Positions 29,212 through 40,599 of a stretch of 64,000 nt of DNA are shown here, one piece after another. The position numbers were made by a program, and so were the translations under genes. The stretch comes from Aestuariivirga litoralis. GTDB taxonomy: Bacteria; Pseudomonadota; Alphaproteobacteria; Rhizobiales; Aestuariivirgaceae. The notes under the pieces were generated by a model, which saw only the letters and a list, made by a program, of their open reading frames with translations, was not told the DNA's origin and made no database searches. The DNA lies in the NCBI RefSeq assembly GCF_015714715.1, contig NZ_WAHS01000001.1:744001-808000 (forward strand), read 5' to 3'. Each line of letters opens with the position of its first letter. The stretch's first letter is position 1.

Positions 29212-30279
29212 TTACTTCAGCTTGTCGGCAGCGATGTAGCCGGAATCAACCAGGATCTTCTGGATGTCATCCTTGCCCACAACAACCGGAACCAGGAGGT
29301 TCGACGGAACAACCTTGACTTCGTTGTTGTAAGTCTTGGTGTCGTTGATTTCCGGTTCCTTGCCCTGGAGGGCAGCGTCAGCCATCTTGGCGGTGACGGA
29401 AGCCAGAACGCGCGTGTCCTTGAACACGGTCGAGTACTGTTCGCCAGCCAGCATGGCCTTCACCGACGGAACTTCAGCATCCTGACCGGTTACGATCGGG
29501 AAGTCCTTGCCCGGAGCATAGCCCACGCCCTTGAGCGAGGAGATGATGCCGCGCGACAGGCCGTCATAAGGCGAGAGAACGCCGTTGACCTTGTCCTTGG
29601 TGTAGGTCGAGGAGAGCAGGTTGTCCATGCGGGCCTGAGCCACAGCACCGTCCCAACGCAGCGTACCGACCTTGTCCATGCCCATCTGGCCGGAACCGAT
29701 CTTGATGTCGCCGCTGTCGATCAGGGGCTTCAGGACAGACATAGCGCCATCATAGAAGAAGAAGGCGTTGTTGTCGTCCGGCGAGCCGCCGAACAGTTCG
29801 ACGTTCAGCGGCTTCACGCCAGCAAAACGTTCCTTCATGCCGGCAACCAGCGAGGTGGCCTGCAGAACGCCAACCTTGAAGTTATCGAAGGTGGAGTAAT
29901 AATCAACGTCGCCCGACTTCTTGATGAGACGGTCATAAGCGATAACCTTGGTGCCGGCAGCGTGGGCCTTCTTCAGCACGTCCGAGAGAGTGGTGCCGTC
30001 GATGGCGCCAATGATCAGAACCTTGGCACCCTTGGTGACCATGTTTTCGATCTGGGCGAGCTGGTTCGGAATATCATCTTCAGCGAACTGAAGGTCGGTG
30101 TCATAGCCAAGGGCCTTGAATTCCTTGACCATGGATTCGCCGTCGGAAATCCAACGGGTGGAAGACTTGGTGGGCATCGAAATGCCGATGAGGCCTTTGC
30201 CTTCGGCATGGGCAACGCCGGCAACCAGTGCAACAGCACCAGCAACGGACGAGGCCAAGAAGAGTCGACGATTAAACAT
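29212..30279 (-). CDS. chvE: ChvE-type multiple-sugar binding protein
   Basis: 355 residues from an ATG with GGGAGG nine bases upstream. The signal sequence begins NRRLFLASS, a twin-arginine-like pattern, and ends near AHAEG. The mature protein shows the type I sugar-binding fold: [53 protein letters not shown]. ChvE binds aldoses such as galactose, glucose and arabinose, and in Agrobacterium also signals to VirA. It is divergent from a FadR-type regulator that probably controls the operon. Confidence 0.93.
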   Translation of the reverse strand: MFNRRLFLASSVAGAVALVAGVAHAEGKGLIGISMPTKSSTRWISDGESMVKEFKALGYDTDLQFAEDDIPNQLAQIENMVTKGAKVLIIGAIDGTTLSDVLKKAHAAGTKVIAYDRLIKKSGDVDYYSTFDNFKVGVLQATSLVAGMKERFAGVKPLNVELFGGSPDDNNAFFFYDGAMSVLKPLIDSGDIKIGSGQMGMDKVGTLRWDGAVAQARMDNLLSSTYTKDKVNGVLSPYDGLSRGIISSLKGVGYAPGKDFPIVTGQDAEVPSVKAMLAGEQYSTVFKDTRVLASVTAKMADAALQGKEPEINDTKTYNNEVKVVPSNLLVPVVVGKDDIQKILVDSGYIAADKLK

Positions 30280-30329
30280 GTAGTTCCTCCCTAGGGTGTT
30301 AAAGCGGCATGGAGGTTTCCTCCCTTGCC

Positions 30330-30350
30330 ATGCCCGCTTCGCGGGACCAT
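30330..30350. repeat. REP-like hairpin between chvE and its regulator
   Basis: ATGCCCGC-TTC-GCGGG forms a short stem, closely like the hairpins at 11302 and 55770. A T-run follows about 10 bases later on the plus strand, so it might weakly terminate. Confidence 0.4.
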
Positions 30351-30376
30351 AAGCTGTCTTTTTTCGGTGTCAAGAT

Positions 30377-30387
30377 TTGTATGACAA
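30377..30387. promoter_or_regulatory. FadR-type GntR operator candidate
   Basis: TTGTATGACAA fits the GT-N3-AC core (TnGTnnnACnA) bound by FadR-subfamily GntR regulators and is a perfect inverted repeat around ATG. It lies in the divergent chvE/regulator region and contains the regulator's own start codon, consistent with autorepression and control of chvE. Confidence 0.5.
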
Positions 30388-31157
30388 TTAAGGCTAAGCA
30401 TAGCGGCCAACGTGGTCGTACCAGTGGCACATCGCGTGGCGTGCGCAATTTGCATGCAGAGATCGCCTTCAAAATTGGTGAGCGCATTTGCAGCGGCGAG
30501 TTTCCATCAGGCTCGGTGCTGCCGAATGAAGCCGCTTGGGGCAAGCTTTTCGGCGCCAGCCGCACGGCGGTGCGCGAAGGCATGAAAGTGCTGCAGGCCA
30601 AGGGGCTGGTGATCTCGCGCCCGAAGATCGGTTCGCGTGTTGCACCGCGGGAAAGCTGGAACCTGCTCGACAAGGATGTGTTCGCCTGGCACGGCGCGGC
30701 CGTGGGCCGCAAGGCGTTCATCGCCACCACGCAGGAATTCCGCCGCCATATCGAGCCCGGCATTGCCGAGCTCGCAGCACTGAAACGCACGCCCGCGCAA
30801 CTCGAAGCCATGGCGCATGCTTTGTCGCGGATGAGCGAGGCCGAGCGATTGGACAATGCGATTTCATCGGACGTTGCTTTTCACCGCGGGCTTCTGGCTG
30901 CTGCCAACAATGAACTGCTCAATCCCTTTGCCGTGCTGATCGAGCAGAGCCTGGGTTCGTTGTTTGAATTCACCACGCAAGTGAACCCGCGTTATCGCCA
31001 GGCCATCCATTTGCATGAGCGGATTTTCAAGGCGGTGAAGGAACAGGATTCAGAAGGTGCCCGCAAGGCGATGCAGGCGCTGATCTCGGACACCGACGAT
31101 GTGTTGAGCGGCGAGCGGGCCGGGCAGAAATCCAAGTCGAAGCCGGGGCGGAGCTAG
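30381..31157 (+). CDS. FadR-subfamily GntR transcriptional regulator
   Basis: 258 residues from the ATG at 30381; the frame is open further upstream, but that part crosses the REP-like hairpin. The N-terminal winged helix (VLPNEAAWGKLFGASRTAVR, then EGMKVLQAKGLVISRPKIGS) is followed by an all-helical FCD domain with metal-type ligands (SSDVAFHRGLLAAANN, HLHERIFKAV). FCD regulators respond to sugars or organic acids, so it probably controls the divergent chvE-gguAB operon. Its stop overlaps the convergent PLD gene by four bases. Confidence 0.9.
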   Translation: MTIKAKHSGQRGRTSGTSRGVRNLHAEIAFKIGERICSGEFPSGSVLPNEAAWGKLFGASRTAVREGMKVLQAKGLVISRPKIGSRVAPRESWNLLDKDVFAWHGAAVGRKAFIATTQEFRRHIEPGIAELAALKRTPAQLEAMAHALSRMSEAERLDNAISSDVAFHRGLLAAANNELLNPFAVLIEQSLGSLFEFTTQVNPRYRQAIHLHERIFKAVKEQDSEGARKAMQALISDTDDVLSGERAGQKSKSKPGRS

Positions 31158-31777
31158 TCGCTGGCTTCAGCGAACAACCGTTCAAATTCGGTTTGATAGC
31201 GCATCGCCATCGGTTGATTGTTCCAGACCACCAAAGCATTCTCGGCGTTCCGTTCGGCAGCCGCGAAGGTGTAGTTGAACGATCCGGTCTGGACGTGTTT
31301 GCCATCCACCACGATGAATTTGTCATGCATGATCGCGTAGCGCGGGTTGGCTTTCACATCCACACCGCAGGCACTCATGTAGTCGCGCTTGGAACTGCTC
31401 CAGCCATTGCCATGCGGATTGGATTTGGCATCGAGCACGGCTGATACGGCCACACCGCGCGCCGCGGCACGACACATCGCATCAGCAATGGGTTTCGACG
31501 TCATCGAATACGCCGCCATGAAAACCGATGTATCGGCAGCCTCTATCACCTTGATCACCAGTCGCTCGGCTTGGCGCTGCGGCTTGGGAGCAAAGGCGAT
31601 TTCGATCTGGCTGCCTGTTGGAATCCGCGTGCGGCCTTCAACGGTTTTGGGAACATCAATTGTGGAGGTAATGATCTGGTCAGCCACCGGAGGCTTCGCA
31701 CGCTTGCGCAGTGCGGCCTCTGCACTTGAAAGCAAGGCGAGGCTCAGAGCCGTGGCAAAAAAGAATCGCGTCATCAT
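31154..31777 (-). CDS. Exported phospholipase D-family nuclease (Nuc-like)
   Basis: 207 residues with a signal peptide (about 1-21). There is one HKD motif, HDKFIVVDGKHVQTGSFNYT, as in the Nuc endonuclease branch, which works as a dimer; full phospholipases have two. An upstream VFMAAYSMTSKPIADAM matches the family's first strand-helix. It is probably a periplasmic nuclease or phosphodiesterase. It is convergent with, and overlaps, the GntR gene. Confidence 0.88.
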   Translation of the reverse strand: MMTRFFFATALSLALLSSAEAALRKRAKPPVADQIITSTIDVPKTVEGRTRIPTGSQIEIAFAPKPQRQAERLVIKVIEAADTSVFMAAYSMTSKPIADAMCRAAARGVAVSAVLDAKSNPHGNGWSSSKRDYMSACGVDVKANPRYAIMHDKFIVVDGKHVQTGSFNYTFAAAERNAENALVVWNNQPMAMRYQTEFERLFAEASD

Positions 31778-31887
31778 CCTGCTCAGCAGAATGGTGACGC
31801 GTTAAGATGCCGTTAAGAATTGGATAGATCAGCCTTCGCGTTGACTGCCAAGGCGAGAATGACTTTTCGATGAAAAGTCATTCCGCT

Positions 31888-32283
31888 CTAGTGGCGCGAG
31901 GCGCTTTCTGCCTCAAGTTCGATGAGCCCGATGAGTGCTCCGGTCGAGTCAGTGACGACCGAGAGCTTGCCCACGCCAGGAATTTCCATCATCGGGCGCA
32001 GCACCTCGCCGCCTGCCTTCACGGCATCCGCCTCGGCCTGTTCCATGTCCGGCACGTTGAGGTAAGTCATCCAGTGTGAGGGGATCCCATCGTGATCAGG
32101 TGCGGTCAATTCATAGATGGCGCCTACAGTCTTGCCATCCTTGGTGGCCAGCCAGAAGCCGCCGCCGTCATTCAGCTCGGTCTGTTGGAACTCCCAACCC
32201 AGCGTGCTGCGATAAAAGGAGAGTGCCGCCTCCGGCTCCCAGGTGTTGAGCTCATGCCAGGCGTCGTGTTGCATCATCGTCAT
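31888..32283 (-). CDS. VOC (glyoxalase-fold) family protein
   Basis: 131 residues from the ATG at 32283. It has paired beta-alpha-beta units of the vicinal oxygen chelate fold: WHELNTWEPEAALSFYRSTL at the start and MTYLNVPDMEQAEADAVKAG in the middle, ending in LIGLIELE. Family members include dioxygenases, isomerases and resistance proteins; no specific activity can be assigned. Confidence 0.86.
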   Translation of the reverse strand: MTMMQHDAWHELNTWEPEAALSFYRSTLGWEFQQTELNDGGGFWLATKDGKTVGAIYELTAPDHDGIPSHWMTYLNVPDMEQAEADAVKAGGEVLRPMMEIPGVGKLSVVTDSTGALIGLIELEAESASRH

Positions 32284-32584
32284 GTTGAGGTTCCCTCAGC
32301 TACTATTGAATTGAACATGCCGCCGTCCCGGGCGGGAAAGTCATCCCGCAATGGGGCGAAGGTGAGGCGCGAGTAGGGCGATACTGAGTTCCGGATTCTG
32401 ACAGGCGGCTGACGCTGGCCCACAGCTTTGGCAGCGCATTAATCGGGATGGGGTTGCTGAGCGCCGAAACGTTTGCGAATAGGGGGCTTATGACGCACGA
32501 TCACAACAATGCTGTGCGCATTCGGAGTCTGTGGCGGAGCCGGAAAAGGTGCCGGAGCCCGATTCTCACTATAAGGAGGCGGGG
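32284..32584. other. Intergenic region before the str operon microprotein
   Basis: No secure gene. A 32-codon frame at 32489-32587 (MTHDHNNAVRIRSLWRSRKR...) overlaps the next ATG, but its site (AGGGGG) is only three bases from the ATG and the Arg-rich product looks accidental. The frame of the following microprotein is also open upstream, with an acidic reading from a GTG, so a longer form cannot be excluded. Confidence 0.35.
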
Positions 32585-32659
32585 ATGAGCATTACCTTCT
32601 TTATGTCGCTCATTTCGGTTGGCATCGCCTTGCAGGGTGCTATTGCCTTTTTGTGCTAA
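32585..32659 (+). CDS. 24-residue membrane microprotein
   Basis: A perfect AAGGAGG lies five bases before the ATG at 32585, and 24 codons follow to a TAA. The product is one hydrophobic helix, starting MSITFFMSLISVG and ending in a cysteine. It resembles the short single-helix proteins that regulate or stabilise membrane complexes. No homologue is known to me. A structured RNA region and the ribosomal str operon follow. Confidence 0.5.
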   Translation: MSITFFMSLISVGIALQGAIAFLC

Positions 32660-32700
32660 ATAGCCTTTAGGTGCAGTGCAATATCCGCCGCATCCTGGCT

Positions 32701-32737
32701 GCGGGAGGAGGGGTCGCAACCCTCTCAAAAACCCCGC
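32701..32737 (+). other. Nested stem-loop in the str operon leader
   Basis: GCGGG (32701-32705) pairs with CCCGC (32733-32737), and inside it GAGGG (32708-32712) pairs with CCCTC (32720-32724). It lies 255 bases before rpsL. The remaining leader up to rpsL has no gene and may carry the operon promoter and control elements. Confidence 0.45.
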
Positions 32738-32991
32738 AAGAATCCAGTTGACCTCGTCAGACTCATCGCCTAATAGACGGCCACTTCCTAAAGGCAGGCC
32801 GTTGTGAGTTCGCCTCACAAAACGCTGACAGGGAAGTAAAAGATAAGAGATTTCAAGGTCATGCCCCTTAGAACCTGGCCGGTTCTTTGTCTGGGCCTCT
32901 GGTTTTGGCACTAAGCGGACCCGGACCGGGGCGCTTCTAGTGCTTTTTTCGTTTGCCCGGTCCGAATTGAATTTGAAGGTTTTCGAGGCTC

Positions 32992-33363
32992 ATGCCGACA
33001 ATTAACCAGCTCATCCGCAAGCCCCGCCTTGCACCGACCTACCGGAACAAGGTTCCGGCGATGCAGGCTTGCCCGCAAAAGCGTGGCGTTTGCACCCGCG
33101 TTTACACCACGACCCCAAAGAAGCCGAACTCGGCGCTCCGCAAGGTCGCCAAGGTGCGCCTGACCAACGGCTTTGAAGTCGTGAGCTATATTCCAGGCGA
33201 AGGCCATAACCTGCAGGAACACTCAGTCGTCATGATCCGTGGCGGCCGTGTGAAGGACTTGCCGGGCGTTCGTTACCACATCATCCGCGGCATCCTCGAT
33301 ACGCAGGGTCTGCCGAAGCGCCGCCAACGCCGTTCGAAGTACGGCGCGAAGCGTCCGAAGTAA
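32992..33363 (+). CDS. rpsL: 30S ribosomal protein S12
   Basis: 123 residues, full length. The decoding-centre segments [18 protein letters not shown] and [13 protein letters not shown] are intact, with the lysines at 43, 44 and 88 whose change gives streptomycin resistance in other bacteria, so the protein looks wild type. It is the first gene of the str operon, followed by rpsG after 12 bases. Confidence 0.98.
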   Translation: MPTINQLIRKPRLAPTYRNKVPAMQACPQKRGVCTRVYTTTPKKPNSALRKVAKVRLTNGFEVVSYIPGEGHNLQEHSVVMIRGGRVKDLPGVRYHIIRGILDTQGLPKRRQRRSKYGAKRPK

Positions 33364-33375
33364 GAGGATTTAAGA

Positions 33376-33846
33376 ATGTCACGTCGTCACGCAGCTGAAA
33401 AACGCGTCATCAACCCAGATCCGAAGTTTGGTGATCTGATTGTTGGCAAATTCATGAACAACCTCATGGAAGACGGCAAGAAGTCCGTCGCCGAAGGCAT
33501 CGTCTATGGCGCCTTCGAAATCATCCAGTCCAAGGGCAAGACCGACCCGGTGCAGATGTTCCATTCTGCTCTCGAAAACGTCGCTCCGGCCATCGAAGTG
33601 CGTTCGCGCCGCGTTGGCGGTGCAACGTACCAGGTTCCTGTCGAAGTGCGCACCGAGCGCCGCCAGGCTCTCGCCATCCGCTGGATCATCACTGCAGCCC
33701 GTGGCCGCAATGAAAAGACCATGATTGAGCGTCTGTCTGCTGAGCTTCTCGATGCCGGCAACAACCGCGGCTCGGCCGTGAAGAAGCGCGAAGACACCCA
33801 TAAGATGGCCGAAGCCAACCGCGCTTTCAGCCATTACCGCTGGTAA
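33376..33846 (+). CDS. rpsG: 30S ribosomal protein S7
   Basis: 156 residues, the usual length. S7 nucleates the head of the small subunit on 16S rRNA. Typical segments are [10 protein letters not shown] at the start, [20 protein letters not shown], and [18 protein letters not shown]. The C-terminal FSHYRW is complete. It lies between rpsL and fusA. Confidence 0.98.
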   Translation: MSRRHAAEKRVINPDPKFGDLIVGKFMNNLMEDGKKSVAEGIVYGAFEIIQSKGKTDPVQMFHSALENVAPAIEVRSRRVGGATYQVPVEVRTERRQALAIRWIITAARGRNEKTMIERLSAELLDAGNNRGSAVKKREDTHKMAEANRAFSHYRW

Positions 33847-33858
33847 TCAGAGAATATC

Positions 33859-35931
33859 ATGGCACGCACGCACGAACTTCAAAATTACCGCAACTTCGGC
33901 ATCATGGCTCACATCGATGCCGGCAAGACCACTGCGACCGAACGTATTCTTTATTACTCGGGCAAGACCCACAAAATCGGCGAAGTGCATGACGGCGCTG
34001 CCACCATGGATTTCATGGAGCAGGAACAAGAGCGCGGCATCACCATCACGTCGGCTGCCACCACCACCACGTGGAACGGCATGCGCCTGAACATCATCGA
34101 CACCCCCGGCCACGTGGACTTCACCATTGAAGTTGAACGTTCGCTGCGCGTGCTCGACGGCGCTGTCTGCGTGCTCGATTCGAACCAGGGTGTTGAACCC
34201 CAGACCGAAACCGTGTGGCGCCAAGGCGACAAGTACATGGTTCCGCGCATCGTGTTCTGCAACAAGATGGACAAGACCGGCGCATCGTTTGAACAATGCG
34301 TCAAGGACATCAAGGAGCGCCTCGGTGCCCGTCCGGTTCCGATCCAGCTGCCGATCGGTTCTGAAGCCAACTTCAAGGGTATCGTTGACCTCGTCCGCAT
34401 GAAGGCGGTTGTCTGGGATAACGAAGAACTCGGCGCTTCTTTCCACGACGAAGAAATTCCGGCCGACATGCTCGACGCTGCCAAGCAGGCCCGCGCCGAC
34501 ATGATCGAAGCCTGTGCCGAACTCGATGACAAGGCGATGGATGACTATCTCAATGGTATCGAGATGGACAACGCGACCATCAAGAAGCTGCTCCGCAAGG
34601 CCGTTCTGAACGCTTCGTTCTTCCCGGTTCTGTGTGGCTCGGCCTTCAAGAACAAGGGCGTGCAGCCTTTGCTCGACGCTGTTTGCGACTACCTGCCTTC
34701 GCCGCTGGATCGCCCCGCGATCAAGGGTATCGACGTGAAGACCGGTGGCGAAACCACCCGTCCTTCGTCGGACACCGAACCGCTCGCTCTGCTGGCCTTC
34801 AAGTTGATGGATGACCAGTATGGCATTCTGACTTTCTGCCGCATCTATTCCGGCGTTCTGGCCAAGGGCACGACCCTGCTGAACTCCACCCGCGACAAGT
34901 CGGAGCGTGTGGGCCGCATGGTTCTCATGCATGCCAACAACCGTGAAGAAATTGCTGAAGCCCATGCTGGCGACATCGTCGCTCTCGTTGGCCTCAAGGA
35001 TACCCGCACCGGCGACACGCTGTGCGATCCGGCCAAGCCCGTCATTCTCGAAAAGATGGAGTTCCCTGAACCCGTCATCGAAATGAAGGTGGAACCGAAG
35101 ACCAAGGTTGACCAGGAAAAGATGGCCGTTGCCCTCTACAAGCTGGCTGCTGAGGATCCGTCCTTCCGTGTTTCGACCGACTCTGAGTCTGGCGAAACCA
35201 TCATCAAGGGCATGGGCGAACTTCACCTCGACATCAAGGTCGACATCCTGAAGCGCACCCACAAGGTTGAAGTTGTGGTTGGTGCTCCGCAGGTTGCCTA
35301 CCGCGAAGCCATCACCCGCAAGGTGACCAAGGATTACACCCACAAGAAGCAGACCGGTGGTACGGGCCAGTATGCCCGCGTCATCCTCGAAATCGAACCC
35401 GCCGAAACCGGCACGGGCAATTCGTTTGAATCGAAGGTCGTTGGTGGTTCAGTGCCGAAGGAATACATCCCCGGCGTTGAAAAGGGCCTGAACTCGGTTC
35501 TGACCGCTGGTCCGCTGATCGGCTTCCCGGTTGTTGACCTCAAGGTGGCCCTGATCGACGGCGCCTACCATGACGTTGACTCCTCGGCCATCGCCTTCGA
35601 AATCGCGACCCGCGCCGCCATGCGCGAAGCGTTCGAAACCGCTGGCCCGGTTCTTCTCGAACCGATCATGAAGGTCGAAGTTACGGCTCCAGATGAATAT
35701 CTGGGTGGCGTGATCGGCGACTTGAACTCACGCCGTGGCCAGATCATGGGCACCACGACCCGTGGCAACGCCCAGATCGTGAATGCCATGGTGCCGCTGG
35801 CCAACATGTTCGGCTACATCAACAACCTGCGCTCGATGAGCCAGGGCCGCGCATCCTACACGATGCAGTTCGACCATTATGAGCAGGTACCAACTGCCGT
35901 GGCCGAAGAAGTTAAAAAGAAATATTCGTAA
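33859..35931 (+). CDS. fusA: Elongation factor G
   Basis: 690 residues. The GTPase domain carries G1 AHIDAGKTT, the switch II region DTPGHVDFT and NKMD. Domains II-V follow, including the GMGELHLDI motif of domain III and the [15 protein letters not shown] of domain V. It drives ribosome translocation and, with RRF, recycling. Third gene of the str operon; a single copy in the window. Confidence 0.98.
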   Translation: MARTHELQNYRNFGIMAHIDAGKTTATERILYYSGKTHKIGEVHDGAATMDFMEQEQERGITITSAATTTTWNGMRLNIIDTPGHVDFTIEVERSLRVLDGAVCVLDSNQGVEPQTETVWRQGDKYMVPRIVFCNKMDKTGASFEQCVKDIKERLGARPVPIQLPIGSEANFKGIVDLVRMKAVVWDNEELGASFHDEEIPADMLDAAKQARADMIEACAELDDKAMDDYLNGIEMDNATIKKLLRKAVLNASFFPVLCGSAFKNKGVQPLLDAVCDYLPSPLDRPAIKGIDVKTGGETTRPSSDTEPLALLAFKLMDDQYGILTFCRIYSGVLAKGTTLLNSTRDKSERVGRMVLMHANNREEIAEAHAGDIVALVGLKDTRTGDTLCDPAKPVILEKMEFPEPVIEMKVEPKTKVDQEKMAVALYKLAAEDPSFRVSTDSESGETIIKGMGELHLDIKVDILKRTHKVEVVVGAPQVAYREAITRKVTKDYTHKKQTGGTGQYARVILEIEPAETGTGNSFESKVVGGSVPKEYIPGVEKGLNSVLTAGPLIGFPVVDLKVALIDGAYHDVDSSAIAFEIATRAAMREAFETAGPVLLEPIMKVEVTAPDEYLGGVIGDLNSRRGQIMGTTTRGNAQIVNAMVPLANMFGYINNLRSMSQGRASYTMQFDHYEQVPTAVAEEVKKKYS

Positions 35932-35953
35932 TCAGGATTGACGGAGAACCGCC

Positions 35954-37144
<1,191 letters not shown>

Positions 37145-37155
37145 TAGAGGCAGAT

Positions 37156-37464
37156 ATGCAACGCCAAAACATCCGCATCCGCCTCAAGGCCTTCGATCAC
37201 CGCATTCTCGACAACTCCACCAAGGAGATCGTGAATACGGCGAAGCGCACCGGCGCCCAAATTCGTGGCCCGGTTCCGCTGCCGACCCGGATTGAGAAGT
37301 TTACCGTCAACCGTTCACCCCACGTTGACAAGAAGAGCCGTGAACAGTTCGAAATGCGTACACACCGTCGCCTTTTGGACATCGTGGATCCGACCCCACA
37401 GACGATTGATGCGCTGATGAAGCTTGATCTGGCTTCCGGCGTTGACATTGAAATCAAGCTCTAA
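37156..37464 (+). CDS. rpsJ: 30S ribosomal protein S10
   Basis: 102 residues. S10 lies in the small-subunit head and also acts in antitermination with NusB. The conserved [20 protein letters not shown] and [15 protein letters not shown] loop are present. It opens the S10 operon, but only 11 bases after tuf, so readthrough from the str operon is expected. Confidence 0.98.
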   Translation: MQRQNIRIRLKAFDHRILDNSTKEIVNTAKRTGAQIRGPVPLPTRIEKFTVNRSPHVDKKSREQFEMRTHRRLLDIVDPTPQTIDALMKLDLASGVDIEIKL

Positions 37465-37486
37465 GAGCTGAAGTAGGAGCAAGACG

Positions 37487-38176
37487 ATGCGTTCTGGCAT
37501 CATGGCAAGAAAACTGGGGATGACCCGGATTTACACGGAAGAGGGAGCAGCTGTTCCTGTGACCGTGTTGAAGGTTGATAACGTTCACGTCGTTGGTCAC
37601 AAGACCAAGGACAAGCATGGCTACACCGCTGTGCAGTTGGGCTCTGGCACCATCAAGGTGAAGAACCTCACCAAGGCTGATCGCGGCGTGTTCGCCAAGG
37701 CCTCGGTTGAGCCGAAGCGCAAGCTGCAGGAATTCCGCGTGTCGGAAGATGGCGTGATGCCTGTTGGCGCTGAAGTGACTGCTGACCACTTTGTGGCCGG
37801 CCAGTTCGTTGACGTGACCGGCACCTCCAAGGGTAAGGGTTTCCAGGGCGGTATGAAGCGCTGGAACTTCCGGGGCTTGCGCGCCACCCACGGTGTGTCT
37901 GTGAGCCATCGTTCGATCGGTTCGACGGGTAACCGTCAGGACCCGGGCAAGGTGTTCAAGAACAAGAAGATGCCTGGTCATCTCGGTTCTGAAACCGTGA
38001 CCACGCAGAATATTGCTGTTGTCCGCACCGACAAGGAACGCGGCCTGATCCTGGTCAAGGGTTCGGTTCCGGGTTCGCAGGGCGGCTGGGTAACGGTGCG
38101 TGATGCCGTGAAGCGCAAGCTTCCGGACGCTGCGCCGAAGCCGGGTGCTTTCACTGCCGCAACGGCACAAGGTTGA
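37487..38176 (+). CDS. rplC: 50S ribosomal protein L3
   Basis: 229 residues from the ATG at 37487, with AGGAG seven bases upstream. L3 starts 50S assembly on 23S rRNA. It has the [20 protein letters not shown] start and the long loop [16 protein letters not shown] that reaches toward the peptidyl transferase centre. Normal length for the alphaproteobacterial form. Confidence 0.97.
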   Translation: MRSGIMARKLGMTRIYTEEGAAVPVTVLKVDNVHVVGHKTKDKHGYTAVQLGSGTIKVKNLTKADRGVFAKASVEPKRKLQEFRVSEDGVMPVGAEVTADHFVAGQFVDVTGTSKGKGFQGGMKRWNFRGLRATHGVSVSHRSIGSTGNRQDPGKVFKNKKMPGHLGSETVTTQNIAVVRTDKERGLILVKGSVPGSQGGWVTVRDAVKRKLPDAAPKPGAFTAATAQG

Positions 38177-38185
38177 GTTTGAACC

Positions 38186-38806
38186 ATGAAGCTTGATGTA
38201 AAAACACTTGAAGCAGCAGCGGCCGGCACGGTTGACGTGTCGGAGGCCATTTTCGGCCTCGAACCGCGCGCTGACATTCTTCACCGCGTCGTCCAGTGGC
38301 AGCTTGCAAAGCGCCAGCAGGGCACGCACCAGGCCAAGAGCCGCGGCGAAATCAACCGCACCACCAAGAAGCTGGGCAACCAGAAGGGCGGCGGTACGGC
38401 GCGTCACGGTTCGCGCAAGTCGGGTATTTTCGTCGGCGGCGGCAAGGCCTTTGGCCCGCGCTTCCGTTCGCACGAGACTGCTCTGAACAAGAAGATCCGT
38501 GCGCTTGGCCTGCGCCACGCCATTTCGTCCAAGGTGAAGACCTCGGAACTGATCATCCTGGACAAGGTTGATCTGAACGCTGGCAAGACCAAGGATGCCA
38601 AGGCTGCATTCGAGAAGCTGAACATCACCAACGCCCTCATCATTGACGGCGCAATTGTGAATGAAGGTTTCGCCAAGGCTGCCCGCGCCATCTGGAACAT
38701 CGACGTGCTGCCAGTGCAGGGCATCAATGTTTATGACATTCTGCGCCGCAAGAACCTGGTTCTCACCAAGGCTGCGGTAGAAGCTCTGGAGGCTCGTTTC
38801 AAATGA
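38186..38806 (+). CDS. rplD: 50S ribosomal protein L4
   Basis: 206 residues. L4 lines the exit tunnel through its extended loop, seen here as [20 protein letters not shown]. In gammaproteobacteria L4 also represses its own operon; that is not shown here. It overlaps rplW by four bases (ATGA), so the two are coupled. Confidence 0.97.
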   Translation: MKLDVKTLEAAAAGTVDVSEAIFGLEPRADILHRVVQWQLAKRQQGTHQAKSRGEINRTTKKLGNQKGGGTARHGSRKSGIFVGGGKAFGPRFRSHETALNKKIRALGLRHAISSKVKTSELIILDKVDLNAGKTKDAKAAFEKLNITNALIIDGAIVNEGFAKAARAIWNIDVLPVQGINVYDILRRKNLVLTKAAVEALEARFK

Positions 38807-39096
38807 GCAAGGAACACTATTATTCGATCATCAAGAGCCCTTCGATCACCGAAAAGGGCACGTTGATTGCTTCGACGAACACCCATGTGTTTGACGTGGC
38901 ACGCCGCGCCACCAAGCCGCAGATCAAGGCCGCCATCGAAGGCCTGTTCGGCGTCAAGGTGAAGGCTGTGAACACGCTGGTCCGCAAGGGCAAGCTCAAG
39001 GTGTTCAAGGGCCGCCGCGCGCTGCTCTCCGACAGCAAGAAAGCTTATGTGACGCTCGTTGACGGCGAACGCCTCGACGTGACGACAGGACTGTAA
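38803..39096 (+). CDS. rplW: 50S ribosomal protein L23
   Basis: 97 residues. L23 sits at the tunnel exit and docks trigger factor and SRP. It has the typical [16 protein letters not shown] start and [20 protein letters not shown] middle. The start overlaps the end of rplD. Confidence 0.97.
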   Translation: MSKEHYYSIIKSPSITEKGTLIASTNTHVFDVARRATKPQIKAAIEGLFGVKVKAVNTLVRKGKLKVFKGRRALLSDSKKAYVTLVDGERLDVTTGL

Positions 39097-39100
39097 GAAC

Positions 39101-39931
39101 ATGGCACTCAAAACATTTAACCCAACCAGCGCCGGCCGCCGCCACCTGATCCAGGTGGACCGCAGCCACCTGTTCAAGGGCAAGCCGGTCAAGGCACTGA
39201 TCGAAGGCCAGCATGCTGCTGGTGGCCGTGGCAACACGGGCCGCATCACCTCGCGCCGCAAGGGCGGTGGCCACAAGACCGCTTACCGCCTGATCGATTT
39301 CAAGCGCACCAAGCATGACATGCCCGCCACGGTGGAACGTATCGAATATGATCCGAACCGCACTGGTTTTATCGCCCTGATCAAGTATCAGGACGAGACG
39401 CTGTCTTACATTCTCGCTCCGCAGCGCCTTGCAGTTGGTGACACCGTCATCTCCGGCAAGCTGGTTGACGTGAAGCCGGGCAATGCCATGGAAATCGGTT
39501 CGGTTCCGGTTGGCACGGTTGTGCACAACATTGAAACCAAGCCAGGTGCTGGCGGCTCGCTCGCCCGCGCTGCAGGCACTTACGCTCTCGTGGCTGGCCG
39601 TGATGGTGGCAATGTCATCATCCGTCTGAAGTCGGGCGAAACCCGCCTGGTTCCGGCCAATGGCATGGCTTCGGTTGGCGCTGTGTCCAACCAGGACCAT
39701 ATCAACGAAGTGATCGGCAAGGCCGGCCGTGCCCGCTGGAAAGGCGCTCGCCCTGTCTCGCGCGGTATCGCACGCAACCCGGTCGACCATCCGAACGGTG
39801 GCCGTACCAATGGTGGTAAGCACTGGGCAACGCCCTGGGGCAAGCCGACCAAGGGTTACAAGACCCGCGTGAACAAGAGAACATCAAAGATGATCGTGCG
39901 CTCGCGCCATGATCGCAAGAAGGCTCAATAA
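39101..39931 (+). CDS. rplB: 50S ribosomal protein L2
   Basis: 276 residues. L2 is needed for subunit joining and peptidyl transfer. The conserved [16 protein letters not shown] and the C-terminal [11 protein letters not shown], with the functionally important histidine, are present. The basic tail [15 protein letters not shown] is complete. Confidence 0.98.
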   Translation: MALKTFNPTSAGRRHLIQVDRSHLFKGKPVKALIEGQHAAGGRGNTGRITSRRKGGGHKTAYRLIDFKRTKHDMPATVERIEYDPNRTGFIALIKYQDETLSYILAPQRLAVGDTVISGKLVDVKPGNAMEIGSVPVGTVVHNIETKPGAGGSLARAAGTYALVAGRDGGNVIIRLKSGETRLVPANGMASVGAVSNQDHINEVIGKAGRARWKGARPVSRGIARNPVDHPNGGRTNGGKHWATPWGKPTKGYKTRVNKRTSKMIVRSRHDRKKAQ

Positions 39932-39933
39932 CG

Positions 39934-40212
39934 ATGACACGTTCAGTCTGGAAAGGCCCGTTTGTTGACGGGTATCTGTTGAAGAAGGCGGAGGCCGTAC
40001 GTGGTCAGCGCAATCAGGCCATCAAGACCTGGTCGCGCCGCTCGACCATCTTGCCGCAGTTCATTGGCCTGACATTCCAGGTCCATAACGGCAACAAGTT
40101 CATCCCCGTGCACATTTCGGAAGAAATGGTGGGCCACAAGCTCGGTGAATTCGCACCGACGCGTACTTTCAAGGCTCACTCTGCTTCTGACAAGAAGGCG
40201 GCAGCGAAGTAA
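39934..40212 (+). CDS. rpsS: 30S ribosomal protein S19
   Basis: 92 residues, two bases after rplB. It shows the family's [17 protein letters not shown] start and [20 protein letters not shown] centre, the part that contacts S13 and tRNA in the small-subunit head. Confidence 0.98.
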   Translation: MTRSVWKGPFVDGYLLKKAEAVRGQRNQAIKTWSRRSTILPQFIGLTFQVHNGNKFIPVHISEEMVGHKLGEFAPTRTFKAHSASDKKAAAK

Positions 40213-40214
40213 TC

Positions 40215-40598
40215 ATGAGCAAGCCCAAAACCCCACGCGCCCTGAAGCCGACTGAAGCGAAAGCGATCACCCGTTCGATCCGCATCAGCCCGCGCAAGCT
40301 GAATGAAGTGGCAACCGAAATCCGCGGCATGAAAGTTGCCAAGGCTCTCGCGCACCTCACTTTCTCGCGCCGCCGCATCGCCATCGACGTGAAGAAGACG
40401 CTGGAAAGCGCCATCGCCAACGCCGAGAACAACCACTCGCTCGACATCAACGATCTCGTTGTGGCCGAAGCCTGGGTTGGCAAGAACCTGGTGATGAAGC
40501 GCTGGTCGCCGGACTCCCGCGGCCGTGTTGGCCATCTGGCAAAATTCTTCAGTGAACTGACGATTATCGTCCGTCAAAATAGCAAAGAGGCCGCATAA
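40215..40598 (+). CDS. rplV: 50S ribosomal protein L22
   Basis: 127 residues. L22 has a globular part and a long hairpin in the exit tunnel; the hairpin's [16 protein letters not shown]-type tip is present. The core is [20 protein letters not shown]. Macrolide-resistance changes occur in this loop in other species; none is evident. Confidence 0.97.
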   Translation: MSKPKTPRALKPTEAKAITRSIRISPRKLNEVATEIRGMKVAKALAHLTFSRRRIAIDVKKTLESAIANAENNHSLDINDLVVAEAWVGKNLVMKRWSPDSRGRVGHLAKFFSELTIIVRQNSKEAA

Positions 40599-40599
40599 C

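Noticed and set aside
32501-32911. A 136-codon minus-strand frame upstream of rpsL
   Set aside because: It runs antisense to the strong AAGGAGG site and the structured leader and looks like random sequence.
33847-35343. A 498-codon open frame antisense to fusA
   Set aside because: It mirrors a highly expressed, codon-biased gene; its His/Gly/Val-rich product has no protein pattern and no ribosome site.
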